Below, piece after piece: positions 1-7,835 of a stretch of DNA of 9,499 bases. The notes beneath the pieces are model-generated. The model was not told the origin of the DNA. It searched no databases and saw only the letters and a list, made by a program, of their open reading frames with translations. The stretch's first letter is position 1; every line of letters begins with the position of its first letter. The translations under genes and the position numbers were made by a program. The DNA comes from Bacteroidales bacterium (GTDB lineage Bacteria > Bacteroidota > Bacteroidia > Bacteroidales > GCA-2748055), in assembly GCA_023135025.1 (NCBI GenBank), contig JAGLTY010000054.1:1-9499 (forward strand), given 5' to 3'.

Positions 1-1309
1 GGGCCAGATCAACCGCCTCTTCAATGGATTCGGCAACCACGTAATCGTTGGGCCCCTCACCATAGAAAAAGGCCGGGATCCGGTGTCCCCACCAGAGCTG
101 ACGAGAGATGCACCAGTCCTTCACATTCTCCATCCAGTGGCGGTAGGTGTTCTTGAACTTGGCAGGCTGAAGTTGCACATCATCGTTCATCACACTATCA
201 AGCGCCGGCGCACTCAGCTCCTTCATCTTCAGGAACCACTGCAGGCTTAGCTTGGGCTCTATCACCGCATCGGTGCGTTCCGAAAAGCCCACCTTATTCA
301 TATAGTCCTCGCTCTTCACCAGGTTCCCCTCCTGCTCCAGCATGGGTATTATCAGCTCCCTTGCTTTGAACCGCTCCTCTCCCACCAGCACCTGTGCCGC
401 TTCATTAAGGGTCCCATCGTCGTTAAAGATATCGATGGATTCCAGGTTGTGTTTCAGCCCCAGCTCATAGTCATTGATATCGTGGGCAGGGGTTATTTTC
501 AGTGCCCCGGTACCAAACTCCCGGTCCACATACTCATCCACGATTACGGGTATGGAACGGTTCACCAACGGCACCAACACCCTTTTGCTGTGATATTTTT
601 TATACCGGTCATCCTCCGGATGCACACATAGGGCGGTATCGCCCAGGATGGTTTCGGGACGGGTGGTGGCGATGGTGATATACTCCTCTTCCCCCTCCAC
701 CTGGTAGCGGAGATAGAACAACTTTGAGGCCACCTCTTTATAGATTACCTCCTCATCGGAAACGGCTGTAAGCGCCTGGGGATCCCAGTTCACCATTCTG
801 ACTCCACGATAGATCAACCCTTTCTTAAACAGATCCACAAACACCTGGATTACGCTCTCCGACAACACCTCATCCATGGTGAAACAGGTACGGTCCCAAT
901 CGCACGATGCCCCCAGCTTTTTCAGCTGCTCCAGGATGATTCCTCCATGCGTATGGGTCCACTCCCACGCATGCTCCAGGAACTCCTCCCGGGTCAGATC
1001 GGTTTTTTTGATCCCCTCTTCGGCCAGCTTATTGACCACCCTCGCTTCGGTGGCAATAGATGCATGATCGGTTCCCGGTACCCAGAGTGCATTTTTTCCC
1101 TGCATGCGGGCACGGCGGATCAATACATCCTGCAGGGTATTATTGAGCATATGTCCCATGTGCAACACACCTGTTACATTGGGTGGCGGAATCACAATAC
1201 AGTAAGGTTCACGTTCATCGGGGGTGCTTTTGAAAAAGCCATGCTCCATCCAGTAAGAGTACCATTTGTCCTCCACACTGGCGGGGTCATATTTTGATGG
1301 AATATCCAC
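1..1309 (-). CDS. valS: Valyl-tRNA synthetase, N-terminal half (partial, 3' end outside window)
   Basis: Class I aminoacyl-tRNA synthetase that charges tRNA-Val in the cytoplasm. About 436 codons are present, roughly half of a typical bacterial ValRS. The N-terminus reads [20 protein letters not shown], typical of the family. The PPPNVTG stretch followed by the HIGH-type signature HMGH lies at residues 41-53. The editing (CP1) domain is recognised by TTRPET near residue 213, and [16 protein letters not shown] lies near the end of the visible part. The KMSKS loop and anticodon-binding domain would lie beyond base 1. The start is a GTG at 1307-1309: no in-frame ATG was found upstream back to about base 1365, and the family motif begins right after it. 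The gene is divergent from the tetR-efflux operon. The reading frame is intact and the identification is firm; only the exact start is open. Confidence 0.96.
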   Translation of the reverse strand, partial: MDIPSKYDPASVEDKWYSYWMEHGFFKSTPDEREPYCIVIPPPNVTGVLHMGHMLNNTLQDVLIRRARMQGKNALWVPGTDHASIATEARVVNKLAEEGIKKTDLTREEFLEHAWEWTHTHGGIILEQLKKLGASCDWDRTCFTMDEVLSESVIQVFVDLFKKGLIYRGVRMVNWDPQALTAVSDEEVIYKEVASKLFYLRYQVEGEEEYITIATTRPETILGDTALCVHPEDDRYKKYHSKRVLVPLVNRSIPVIVDEYVDREFGTGALKITPAHDINDYELGLKHNLESIDIFNDDGTLNEAAQVLVGEERFKARELIIPMLEQEGNLVKSEDYMNKVGFSERTDAVIEPKLSLQWFLKMKELSAPALDSVMNDDVQLQPAKFKNTYRHWMENVKDWCISRQLWWGHRIPAFFYGEGPNDYVVAESIEEAVDLA

Positions 1310-1337
1310 GCGTAAAATGGTTTTAAATCGTTGCCCG

Positions 1338-1345
1338 CAAAAGTA
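1338..1345 (-). promoter_or_regulatory. Candidate Bacteroidota-type -7 box for valS
   Basis: On the minus strand the bases read TACTTTTG, an exact match to the TAnnTTTG -7 consensus known from Bacteroides promoters. Its 3' end is about 28 nt upstream of the valS GTG, leaving room for a short leader. The -33 element is weak: TTTA at 1367-1370, about 21 bp further upstream, fits three of the four bases of TTTG. That weak element lies inside the left arm of the inverted repeat at 1366-1399. Match and spacing are seen; promoter activity is inferred. Confidence 0.35.
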
Positions 1346-1365
1346 GTAAAAATTTGGGGTTAAGC

Positions 1366-1399
1366 GTAAACCGCTGCAGGTTCACCGATCACGGTTTAC
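1366..1399. repeat. Inverted repeat with 8-bp arms in the valS-tetR spacer, possible operator
   Basis: GTAAACCG at 1366-1373 is the exact reverse complement of CGGTTTAC at 1392-1399, separated by 18 nt. No T-tract follows, so it does not look like an intrinsic terminator. It lies between the divergent valS and tetR genes and overlaps the place where a -33 element for valS would sit. The spacer and right arm also contain two imperfect tandem 14-bp units (1379-1392 and 1393-1406, 11 of 14 identical). A binding site for the adjacent TetR protein is one reading; this is inferred from position and symmetry. Confidence 0.45.
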
Positions 1400-1429
1400 C
1401 ATTCACCGAATTTTTGCAAAAATCTGCCC

Positions 1430-1459
1430 TGAAAACTAAAAAAACTAAAATAGTTTTCA
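1430..1459. promoter_or_regulatory. Perfect 9-bp inverted repeat upstream of tetR, candidate autoregulatory operator
   Basis: TGAAAACTA at 1430-1438 and TAGTTTTCA at 1451-1459 form a perfect inverted repeat with a 12-nt A-rich spacer, 30 bp in all. The region also contains two perfect tandem copies of AAACTAAAA (1433-1441 and 1442-1450). The element ends 26 nt before the tetR ATG, and a promoter-like TATACTTG follows directly at 1460-1467. TetR-family dimers commonly bind palindromes of about this length near their own promoters, so this is the best operator candidate for the efflux operon. The repeats are seen; binding is inferred. Confidence 0.5.
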
Positions 1460-1467
1460 TATACTTG
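1460..1467 (+). promoter_or_regulatory. Weak candidate -7 box for the tetR-efflux operon
   Basis: TATACTTG differs from the Bacteroidota TAnnTTTG consensus at one position and lies 18 nt before the tetR ATG. An alternative one-mismatch box, TAGTTTTC, sits at 1451-1458 inside the palindrome arm. No clear TTTG -33 element is seen at the right distance, where the sequence is an A-tract. Either box would be covered or bordered by the palindrome at 1430-1459, which would suit repression by a bound regulator. Confidence 0.25.
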
Positions 1468-1485
1468 TCGAAAATTTCAAAACAA

Positions 1486-2094
1486 ATGGAAGTCAGAGAG
1501 AGGATACTGGTTGAATCAGGAATGCTGTTCGGCAAATATGGTATTAAGAGCATGACCATGGATTCGCTTGCCGAAAATATGGGGATCTCCAAGCGTACCA
1601 TTTATGAGCGGTTCAAAGACAAAGACACCCTGCTGAAGGAGGTGATCCGATACTACAAGAGCCAGACCCAGAAAGAGGCTCATAAGCTGATCGACCAGTC
1701 GGACAATGCCATCGAGGCACTCTTCCGAATCATAAAGATGACTGTTGGTCAGATGATGCGAATGAGCCCCGCTTTTTTCCATGATTTTAAAAAATACCAT
1801 CAGAAAGTATTCAAAGAATTTGCCGAACCGGGTGAAATCCGCGATTTCAGTATAACCAGGAAGCTGCTTGAGACCGGCATTGAGCAAAAGGTATTCAGAG
1901 ACGATATCAACATAGATATTGTCAACCAGACCCTCCATACACTGTTTGATCTATTCGGTCACGACAGCAGGCTGGTCGAAGCTGGTTTCCAGCGGAAAGA
2001 TATGTTCGACCAAATCCTTGTTCCCTTCTTCAGGGGAATATCCACAAAAACAGGACGAAAGCTCCTTAAAGATTGTAGAACCATTATAGAATAA
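1486..2094 (+). CDS. TetR/AcrR-family transcriptional regulator
   Basis: A 202-residue DNA-binding protein, the usual TetR length. The N-terminal TetR domain begins at MEVRERILVESGMLFGKYG. The helix-turn-helix covers about residues 22-45, with the typical TMDSLAENMGISKRTIYERF pattern followed by KDKDTLL. The rest (about 50-202) is the helical, divergent ligand-binding and dimerisation part, so the inducer cannot be read from sequence. I chose the ATG at 1486 because the family homology begins exactly there. The open frame extends upstream to a TTG at 1354, but that stretch is A-rich and contains the inverted repeats. The gene is first in a co-directional set, with 13 nt between its stop and the TolC-type gene. 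It most likely represses its own operon and is relieved by a pump substrate; that role is inferred from context. Confidence 0.92.
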   Translation: MEVRERILVESGMLFGKYGIKSMTMDSLAENMGISKRTIYERFKDKDTLLKEVIRYYKSQTQKEAHKLIDQSDNAIEALFRIIKMTVGQMMRMSPAFFHDFKKYHQKVFKEFAEPGEIRDFSITRKLLETGIEQKVFRDDINIDIVNQTLHTLFDLFGHDSRLVEAGFQRKDMFDQILVPFFRGISTKTGRKLLKDCRTIIE

Positions 2095-2107
2095 AAGAGA
2101 CCGAGAT

Positions 2108-3562
2108 ATGAAAAACAGAAAGATTATCACTCTATTCACCCTGCTCCTGGCCATGATGGGTCTATTCACCCCCGGGATCAGTCAGCAACCGGCAGAGAAC
2201 CTGGTTCTGAACCTGCAGGGGGCCGTGGACCATGCAATCTCCTACAACAAATCGCTGCTGAATGCACGCCTGGAGGTGGAGAGATCGCGAAAAAGCCTCT
2301 GGGAGTCCATAGCCCAGGGACTTCCCCAGGTGGATGGAACCGTCGACTACATGACCTATTTCAATTATGAAATGGAATTCAACTTTGGCATGGGAGAAAC
2401 ACCCGCCTTCACCCCGGAAGAGATGCTCGAAGCGTGGAACCAGACATCGGCAGCCTTCCCGGGAGTTACCCAGCAGGACATCTATAATTATTCAGCAGGA
2501 ACCTATTATGAAGGGGTGCTCCAATCGATGTTGCCACCATCCACTATTCTGCTCTCTGATCAGTCCACCGCCAAATTGAGGGTGTCGCAGCTGATCTTCA
2601 GCGGACAATACATTGTGGGAATCCAGACCGCCAAGCTGGCACAGCAGATATCGGAACAGAACCTGGAGTTCAATGAGCTGAACATCAAAGAGTCGGTGAT
2701 CGGCTCCTACTACCTGGTACTGATTACCGAGGAGTCGCTTGAGATCCTTAAACAGAATCTGGATAACCTGGAAGAGACCCTTGATCAGACCCGTATCATG
2801 TTCAATACAGGGATGGCGGAGCAGACCGATGTGGACCAGATCCACATTACTGTGAACCAGCTGGCCAACGCCACCACCGCCCTGGAGAGGAACCTGGAAC
2901 TGAACTACAATATATTGCGTTTCCAACTGGGCATTGAGACCAATGTGGATCTGCAGCTGACCGATAACCTGGAGTCCCTTTTCACAAACCTGCAGGTCGA
3001 AACAGCCCTGGCAATCCCATTTTCCATCGAGAACAATGTAACCTACCAGATCATGCAGACCCAGGAGGAGATCAATAAGAAATTACTCAATCTTGAGCAG
3101 TGGAACTACGCCCCCACCATTGCCGGTTTTTACAACTATAACGCCAAAATCAAAACCACCAATTTTGATATGAATCCCAACCATCTGGCTGGCCTCTCCA
3201 TGGCGGTGCCAATTTTTTCCAGTGGTCTGAGAAAGGCACGGGTCGACCAGGCCAAAATTGATTACAATATGGCGCAGATCAACCGCGATATCATGGAGGA
3301 CCAGTTGACCCTTCAGGAAAAACAGTTTAAGTACAACCTTCAAAGCTCTCTGGAGAACTACTTCACCCAGGAGGAGAATGTGGAGGTGGCCCAGCGTGTC
3401 TATGACAGCTACCGCCGGAAGTTTGAGCAGGGCATGGCCAGCAGCCTCGACCTGACACAGGCCAACAGTAACTACCTGGATGCAGAGAGCAACTACCTGA
3501 CCGCCATTCTGGAGGTGATGAATGCCAAGCTGCAGCTCGATAAACTGATGAATAACCTTTAG
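2108..3562 (+). CDS. TolC-family outer-membrane efflux channel
   Basis: Outer-membrane component of a tripartite efflux system, expected to form a trimeric barrel with a long periplasmic helical tunnel. The 484-residue protein starts with a Sec signal peptide (residues 1-25, KNRK then a hydrophobic core, probable cleavage near GIS-QQ). There is no lipobox cysteine. The two structural repeats of the OEP family are visible. The first has strand and helix elements around residues 32-75 and 157-285, with RVSQLIFSGQYIVGIQTAK. The second runs about 305-484, with GLSMAVPIFSSGLRKARVD. The region at about 85-150 between the first helix and the returning strand is long, acidic and aromatic (FNFGMGETPAFTPEEM onward), and probably an enlarged surface loop. 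The gene follows tetR by 13 nt and precedes the adaptor gene by 31 nt. Confidence 0.93.
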   Translation: MKNRKIITLFTLLLAMMGLFTPGISQQPAENLVLNLQGAVDHAISYNKSLLNARLEVERSRKSLWESIAQGLPQVDGTVDYMTYFNYEMEFNFGMGETPAFTPEEMLEAWNQTSAAFPGVTQQDIYNYSAGTYYEGVLQSMLPPSTILLSDQSTAKLRVSQLIFSGQYIVGIQTAKLAQQISEQNLEFNELNIKESVIGSYYLVLITEESLEILKQNLDNLEETLDQTRIMFNTGMAEQTDVDQIHITVNQLANATTALERNLELNYNILRFQLGIETNVDLQLTDNLESLFTNLQVETALAIPFSIENNVTYQIMQTQEEINKKLLNLEQWNYAPTIAGFYNYNAKIKTTNFDMNPNHLAGLSMAVPIFSSGLRKARVDQAKIDYNMAQINRDIMEDQLTLQEKQFKYNLQSSLENYFTQEENVEVAQRVYDSYRRKFEQGMASSLDLTQANSNYLDAESNYLTAILEVMNAKLQLDKLMNNL

Positions 3563-3593
3563 CCCCGTTACAACAGAGAAAACAGAACCGATC

Positions 3594-3623
3594 ATGAAAA
3601 CAATATCCACCATGAAAACAATA
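3594..3623 (+). repeat. 12-bp direct repeat carrying two candidate start codons
   Basis: ATGAAAACAATA occurs at 3594-3605 and again at 3612-3623, in the same frame, 18 bp apart. Each copy begins with an ATG and encodes MKTI. The second copy places Lys close to the hydrophobic core in the usual bacterial signal-peptide geometry (lipobox Cys at residue 20). The first adds the hexapeptide MKTIST. A small duplication is the simplest origin. No clear Shine-Dalgarno sequence distinguishes the two. Confidence 0.8.
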
Positions 3624-4673
3624 AAACTAGTTTTGCTTACCGCCTTTGCCGGCGCAGCGTTAACTGCATGCAACATGAAGCCCCCCGGAGCCGCTGGAAA
3701 TGAAGCCACAGCTGCGGTAGAGAAGAGAGTGCAGCCAGTGAAAGTAATGGACCTGGTCTACAGTGAAATAGCGATTGAACAGCACAGTACTTCTACCGTG
3801 GTTGCCTTCGAGGAGACCTATCTCTCCCCGGCACTTCAGGGAAGGATCCGAAGTATAAAGGTGGAGATAAATGATCATGTGAAAAAAGGCGATCTCCTGG
3901 TGGAGCTGGACCGCACCCAGCTGGACCAGACACAACTTCAGTACCAGCAGCTAAAGACCGATCTGGCCCGGATGGACACCCTGCTCCGGTATGGTTCCAT
4001 TACACAGCAGGCCTACGACCAGATGGGGGCACAGGTGGAAACCACAGCCCTTGTACTGAAGAACCTGGAAGAGAACACCCTGCTCAGGGCTCCCTATTCG
4101 GGGATCATCACCGGAAAATACTTCAACGACGGTGAACTCTTCTCCCCGGCTCCCAATACTCCGGCGGGAAAAGCAGCACTGATTTCGATGATGCAGGTGG
4201 ATCCTGTGAAACTGATGGTCAACCTGAGTGAAAAATATCTACCCCTTGTCAAAGAGGGCATGACTGCCACCATCACCACTGACGTCTATGCTGACGAAAA
4301 AAAATCCGGAAAGGTATTCAGAATCCATCCTACTGTCAGCGCTGCCACCCGAACCTTTGTGGTAGAGGTGAAAGTCCACAACAAGAATGAGAAGTTGAAG
4401 CCGGGCATGTTTGCACGGGTCAGCCTGAAACTTGGCGAAACAGAAGCTTTGATTGTGCCTGCAATTGCCGTGATGCAACAATCGGGGACCAACGAAAGAT
4501 ATGTCATGTTACATGAGAACGGAACCGCAAAAAAGGTTACTGTCCAGATTATTAACAGGCATGATGACCAATTGGAAATCTCCTCCCTGGAAATCAAAGG
4601 CGGAGAACAACTGATCTATGCCGGGCAGACCAAACTGGAAGACGGCGCCATGGTAAATGTAGTGGCTGATTAA
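3594..4673 (+). CDS. RND efflux periplasmic adaptor (membrane fusion protein), lipoprotein
   Basis: HlyD/AcrA-type adaptor linking the inner-membrane pump to the outer-membrane channel. It has 359 residues from the ATG at 3594, somewhat shorter than AcrA. A lipoprotein signal ends in the lipobox LTAC, with Cys26 as the lipidation site, so it should be anchored by lipid. Domains in order: first lipoyl half (about 72-107, GRIRSIKVEINDHVKKGD), a short helical hairpin (108-162, tip region RMDTLLRYGSITQQAYD), second lipoyl half (163-185, LRAPYSGIITGKYFNDGE), beta-barrel (about 203-280, ending KLKPGMFARVSL), and a membrane-proximal domain (about 286-355). A second ATG at 3612 repeats the same first 12 bases and gives a more standard signal peptide, so the start is ambiguous by six codons. 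It lies between the channel and pump genes, 18 nt before the latter. Confidence 0.93.
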   Translation: MKTISTMKTIKLVLLTAFAGAALTACNMKPPGAAGNEATAAVEKRVQPVKVMDLVYSEIAIEQHSTSTVVAFEETYLSPALQGRIRSIKVEINDHVKKGDLLVELDRTQLDQTQLQYQQLKTDLARMDTLLRYGSITQQAYDQMGAQVETTALVLKNLEENTLLRAPYSGIITGKYFNDGELFSPAPNTPAGKAALISMMQVDPVKLMVNLSEKYLPLVKEGMTATITTDVYADEKKSGKVFRIHPTVSAATRTFVVEVKVHNKNEKLKPGMFARVSLKLGETEALIVPAIAVMQQSGTNERYVMLHENGTAKKVTVQIINRHDDQLEISSLEIKGGEQLIYAGQTKLEDGAMVNVVAD

Positions 4674-4691
4674 CATAATAAAACACCTGAG

Positions 4692-7600
4692 ATGAGTATC
4701 TACGGAAACGCGGTCAGACGACCGATCACAACAATAATGATCTTTGTGGCACTGCTGGTGGTGGGAGTATACTCCCTCAACAAGCTGCCCATCGATTTCT
4801 ACCCTGATATTGACTTCCCGGCCATATCGGTAATCACCACCTATTCAGGAGCCAGTGCAGCCGATATTGAAACCAATGTGACACGGTCCATTGAGTCTGG
4901 CCTGAACTCTGTCAGCAACCTGAAGAACATCTCTTCGGTATCGCGCGATAACATGTCCATTGTGGTCTGCGAATTTGAATGGGGAACCAATCTGGATGAA
5001 GCATCCAATGAGATGCGGGATGCCATCAGCTTTGTGGAGCAGTTCCTGCCGGAGGAAGTGGACAAATCGACCCTTTTTAAATTCAGCTCCAGCGCCATGC
5101 CCATTCTCTTTTACGGGGTCACAGCCGATGAGAGTTACCAGGCCATTGCCAACATCCTGGATGAAAAGGTGGTTAATCCGCTGAACCGGATCGACGGAGT
5201 GGGTTCGGTGGGACTGATGGGTGCCCCTGGCCGCGAGATACAGGTGGATATCGATCCCAGGAAAATGGAATCCTATAGTATAACAGTGGAGATGATTGCA
5301 GGGGTTCTGAATGCAGAAAACCTGAACCTTCCTGCAGGGAACATCGAAATGGGGATGATGGACTATCCACTGAGGATCAAAGGGGAGTTTCCTTCCAGCG
5401 ATGTGCTGGATGATATTGTGCTGGCCAGCTTCAACGGGCAGACCATCTTCCTGAGGGATGTGGCCACCATTAAAGATACCATTCGCGACACCTCACTGGA
5501 TGAGCGGTTGAACGGTAAAACCGGAATGAGGATTGTGATCCAGAAACAGTCTGGAGCCAATACCGTACAGGTGTGTAAAGATATCAATGCCATGATGCCC
5601 GAACTGATTGCATCGCTTCCCGACGATATCGAGATCACCACTTTCTTTGACTCTTCCGAGTTTATTATGGACTCCATCAACAACCTCTCAACCACCCTGT
5701 TGTTTGCTGCCATCGCAGTGATACTGGTAGTGCTCTTCTTCCTGGGACGATGGAGGGCCACCTTTATCGTCATCCTGACCATTCCTATCTCACTGATCGT
5801 TGCATTCATCTACCTCTACATTTCAGGAAGTTCCATCAACATCATCGCCCTGTCGTCGCTCTCCATAGCCATCGGGATGGTGGTGGATGATGCCATTGTG
5901 GTGCTGGAAAATATCACCAAGCATGTGGAGCGGGGAAGCAGACCGCGGGAGGCAGCCATCTATGCCACCAATGAGGTGTGGCTGGCAGTGATCGTGACTA
6001 CCCTTACCGTGGTGGCTGTTTTCCTGCCCCTGACCCTGATTGGCGGCATGACCGGGGAGCTGTTCAGGCCCCTTGGATTCATTGTGACCATCACCGTGGT
6101 AACCTCCACCATCAGTGCCATCTCGCTGACGCCCATGCTGGCATCAAAAATGATGAAGCTTAGAAAAAAACCAAAAAAGGTGCGTGCCTTCAGTTACGAC
6201 AACATCATCGGGCGGTTCCTGAACAAGCTGGACAGTCTCTATGAAAGATCTCTTCGGGTGGCCCTCCGGTTCAGATGGGGTACCCTGATTATCGCCCTGG
6301 TCATATTCCTTGGATCAATGGCCATGGCCGGTGGAATGGGTTTCCAATTTATGCCTGAAGCCGACCAGGGATCCATGACCGCTGCTATTGAGCTGCAAAC
6401 CGGCCTCCGGGTGGATGAAACCACCAAGGTGGCACGAAAGATCGATGCCTTTATTGCGGAGAACATGCCAGAAGCGCAGTTTTACTATACTTCATCCGGT
6501 TCGGACGACCAGGGAGGGATCATGTCTCTCTTTATGGAGTCGGGATCGCACCGGATCAACATCAACTTCACCCTCACCGATCTGGAAACCCGGGAACGCA
6601 ATGTATGGGATCTTTCCAATCTGCTCACCGAATACCTGGAAACCATTCCGGAGATTGTCACCTTCGATGTGGTACCCAACGGGGGCATGGGAGGCACCAC
6701 CGAAAACAATGTGGTGGTGGAGATCTACGGGTATGATTTCGAAACCACCTCCATGATTGCCAACGCCCTGGCCGACAGCGTCAGAACCATACAGGGTGCC
6801 ACCAGTGTCAATGTGAGCCGCGATCCCTCTAAACCCCAGCTTCAGATTGTACCTGACAGGGAAAAGATAGCCCAGTACGGTCTGAATACCTTCACCCTGG
6901 CCAACGCGGTCCGTAACCGGGTGGAAGGTCCCTATATGAGCAGGTATCGTGAAGAGGGGGATGAGTATGACATTGTGGTCCGGTTTGTGGAAGAGGAGCG
7001 AAATGACCTCTCGGACATCAATAACATTGCACTGGTAAATATGAATAACCAGGTGATCCGCCTGGGCGAGGTCGCCCATATCGAGGAGCACTGGTCCCCA
7101 CCCAACATCGAGCGCAAGAACAGGGAACGGATGGTGACCGTATCCATCACGCCTTATAAGGTGCCTTTGAATGTAATGGCCGAACAGGTGCAGACCAAGA
7201 TCAATAATATGGATATTCCATCGGATGTGAACATCCAGATGGGAGGCGCCGTGGAGGATATGCAAGAGTCCATGAAGGACCTGATGCTGCTTCTGCTGCT
7301 CAGCCTGGTACTCACCTACCTGGTGATGGCCAGTCAGTTCGAGTCCATGAAAATGCCCTTTATCATCATGTTCTCCATTCCATTTGCCTTTACCGGGGTG
7401 GTCCTGGCCCATGTGGCAACCGGTACCACCATGAGTGTGATCTCCATGGTGGGGGGTGTGATGCTGGTGGGAATTGTGGTGAAGAACGCCATTGTGCTTG
7501 TGGACTACATCAACCTGATGCGTGAACGGGGACTGGAACTTCGTGAAGCGATCATCGTGTCGGGCAAGTCAAGGCTGCGCCCTGTACTGATGACTTCACT

Positions 7601-7832
7601 GACCACCATTCTGGCAATGTTACCCCTGGCCATGAGTACGGGATCAGGTTCCGAGATATGGAGCCCCATGGGCATTTCGGTAATCGGCGGATTGATATTC
7701 TCCACCATTGTGACACTGGTACTGGTCCCGGTGATCTACCATATGATGCTTCGCCGGAGTGACCAGCGGAAAAAGGCTGTGGAATACAAATTTTTAAACG
7801 GACACGGGGAGTCTCTGCCCGAAAACCAATAG
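4692..7832 (+). CDS. RND multidrug efflux transporter, AcrB/MexB-like inner-membrane pump
   Basis: Proton-driven drug exporter of the inner membrane, 1046 residues, matching the usual AcrB-family length, with an intact frame. It shows the duplicated RND plan: TM1 at about 13-29, a large periplasmic domain (about 30-330), TM2-TM6 (about 335-485), TM7 (about 530-548), a second periplasmic domain (about 550-860), and TM8-TM12 (about 862-1017). The proton-relay residues are present: the Asp pair at 399-400 in IGMVVDDAIVVLENI (TM4) and Lys931 in GIVVKNAIVLVDYI (TM10). The N-terminus RRPITTIMIFVALLVVGVYS and FYPDIDFPAI are typical of the family. Together these favour a hydrophobe/amphiphile pump rather than a metal pump, though substrates cannot be read off. 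The gene is 18 nt after the adaptor and 3 nt before the PII-like gene. The general architecture resembles the Porphyromonas xepCAB pump. Confidence 0.96.
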   Translation: MSIYGNAVRRPITTIMIFVALLVVGVYSLNKLPIDFYPDIDFPAISVITTYSGASAADIETNVTRSIESGLNSVSNLKNISSVSRDNMSIVVCEFEWGTNLDEASNEMRDAISFVEQFLPEEVDKSTLFKFSSSAMPILFYGVTADESYQAIANILDEKVVNPLNRIDGVGSVGLMGAPGREIQVDIDPRKMESYSITVEMIAGVLNAENLNLPAGNIEMGMMDYPLRIKGEFPSSDVLDDIVLASFNGQTIFLRDVATIKDTIRDTSLDERLNGKTGMRIVIQKQSGANTVQVCKDINAMMPELIASLPDDIEITTFFDSSEFIMDSINNLSTTLLFAAIAVILVVLFFLGRWRATFIVILTIPISLIVAFIYLYISGSSINIIALSSLSIAIGMVVDDAIVVLENITKHVERGSRPREAAIYATNEVWLAVIVTTLTVVAVFLPLTLIGGMTGELFRPLGFIVTITVVTSTISAISLTPMLASKMMKLRKKPKKVRAFSYDNIIGRFLNKLDSLYERSLRVALRFRWGTLIIALVIFLGSMAMAGGMGFQFMPEADQGSMTAAIELQTGLRVDETTKVARKIDAFIAENMPEAQFYYTSSGSDDQGGIMSLFMESGSHRININFTLTDLETRERNVWDLSNLLTEYLETIPEIVTFDVVPNGGMGGTTENNVVVEIYGYDFETTSMIANALADSVRTIQGATSVNVSRDPSKPQLQIVPDREKIAQYGLNTFTLANAVRNRVEGPYMSRYREEGDEYDIVVRFVEEERNDLSDINNIALVNMNNQVIRLGEVAHIEEHWSPPNIERKNRERMVTVSITPYKVPLNVMAEQVQTKINNMDIPSDVNIQMGGAVEDMQESMKDLMLLLLLSLVLTYLVMASQFESMKMPFIIMFSIPFAFTGVVLAHVATGTTMSVISMVGGVMLVGIVVKNAIVLVDYINLMRERGLELREAIIVSGKSRLRPVLMTSLTTILAMLPLAMSTGSGSEIWSPMGISVIGGLIFSTIVTLVLVPVIYHMMLRRSDQRKKAVEYKFLNGHGESLPENQ

Positions 7833-7835
7833 AAG

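Noticed and set aside
947..1297. 116-residue plus-strand reading frame
   Set aside because: It lies opposite the conserved start of valS, whose frame carries the HMGH motif, and its translation shows no recognisable domain.
1366..1399. Terminator hairpin between valS and tetR
   Set aside because: Both genes start here and point away, the loop is 18 nt long, and no T-tract follows.
1354..1485. Upstream extension of the tetR reading frame to a TTG at 1354
   Set aside because: The extra 44 residues have no TetR homology. The stretch holds inverted and tandem repeats and A-rich DNA typical of a control region, and the family homology begins at the ATG at 1486.
6492..7412. 306-residue minus-strand reading frame inside the RND pump gene
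   Set aside because: It is antisense to the second periplasmic domain and TM8-TM9 of an intact pump. Its His- and Gly-rich composition is what antisense of this codon usage gives.
4692..7832. Heavy-metal (CusA/CzcA-type) pump assignment prompted by the adjacent PII-like gene
   Set aside because: Length, the N-terminal RRPITT and FYPDIDFPAI motifs, and the Asp-Asp and Lys relay pattern agree with AcrB-type drug pumps, and no metal-binding methionine cluster or histidine-rich segment is evident.
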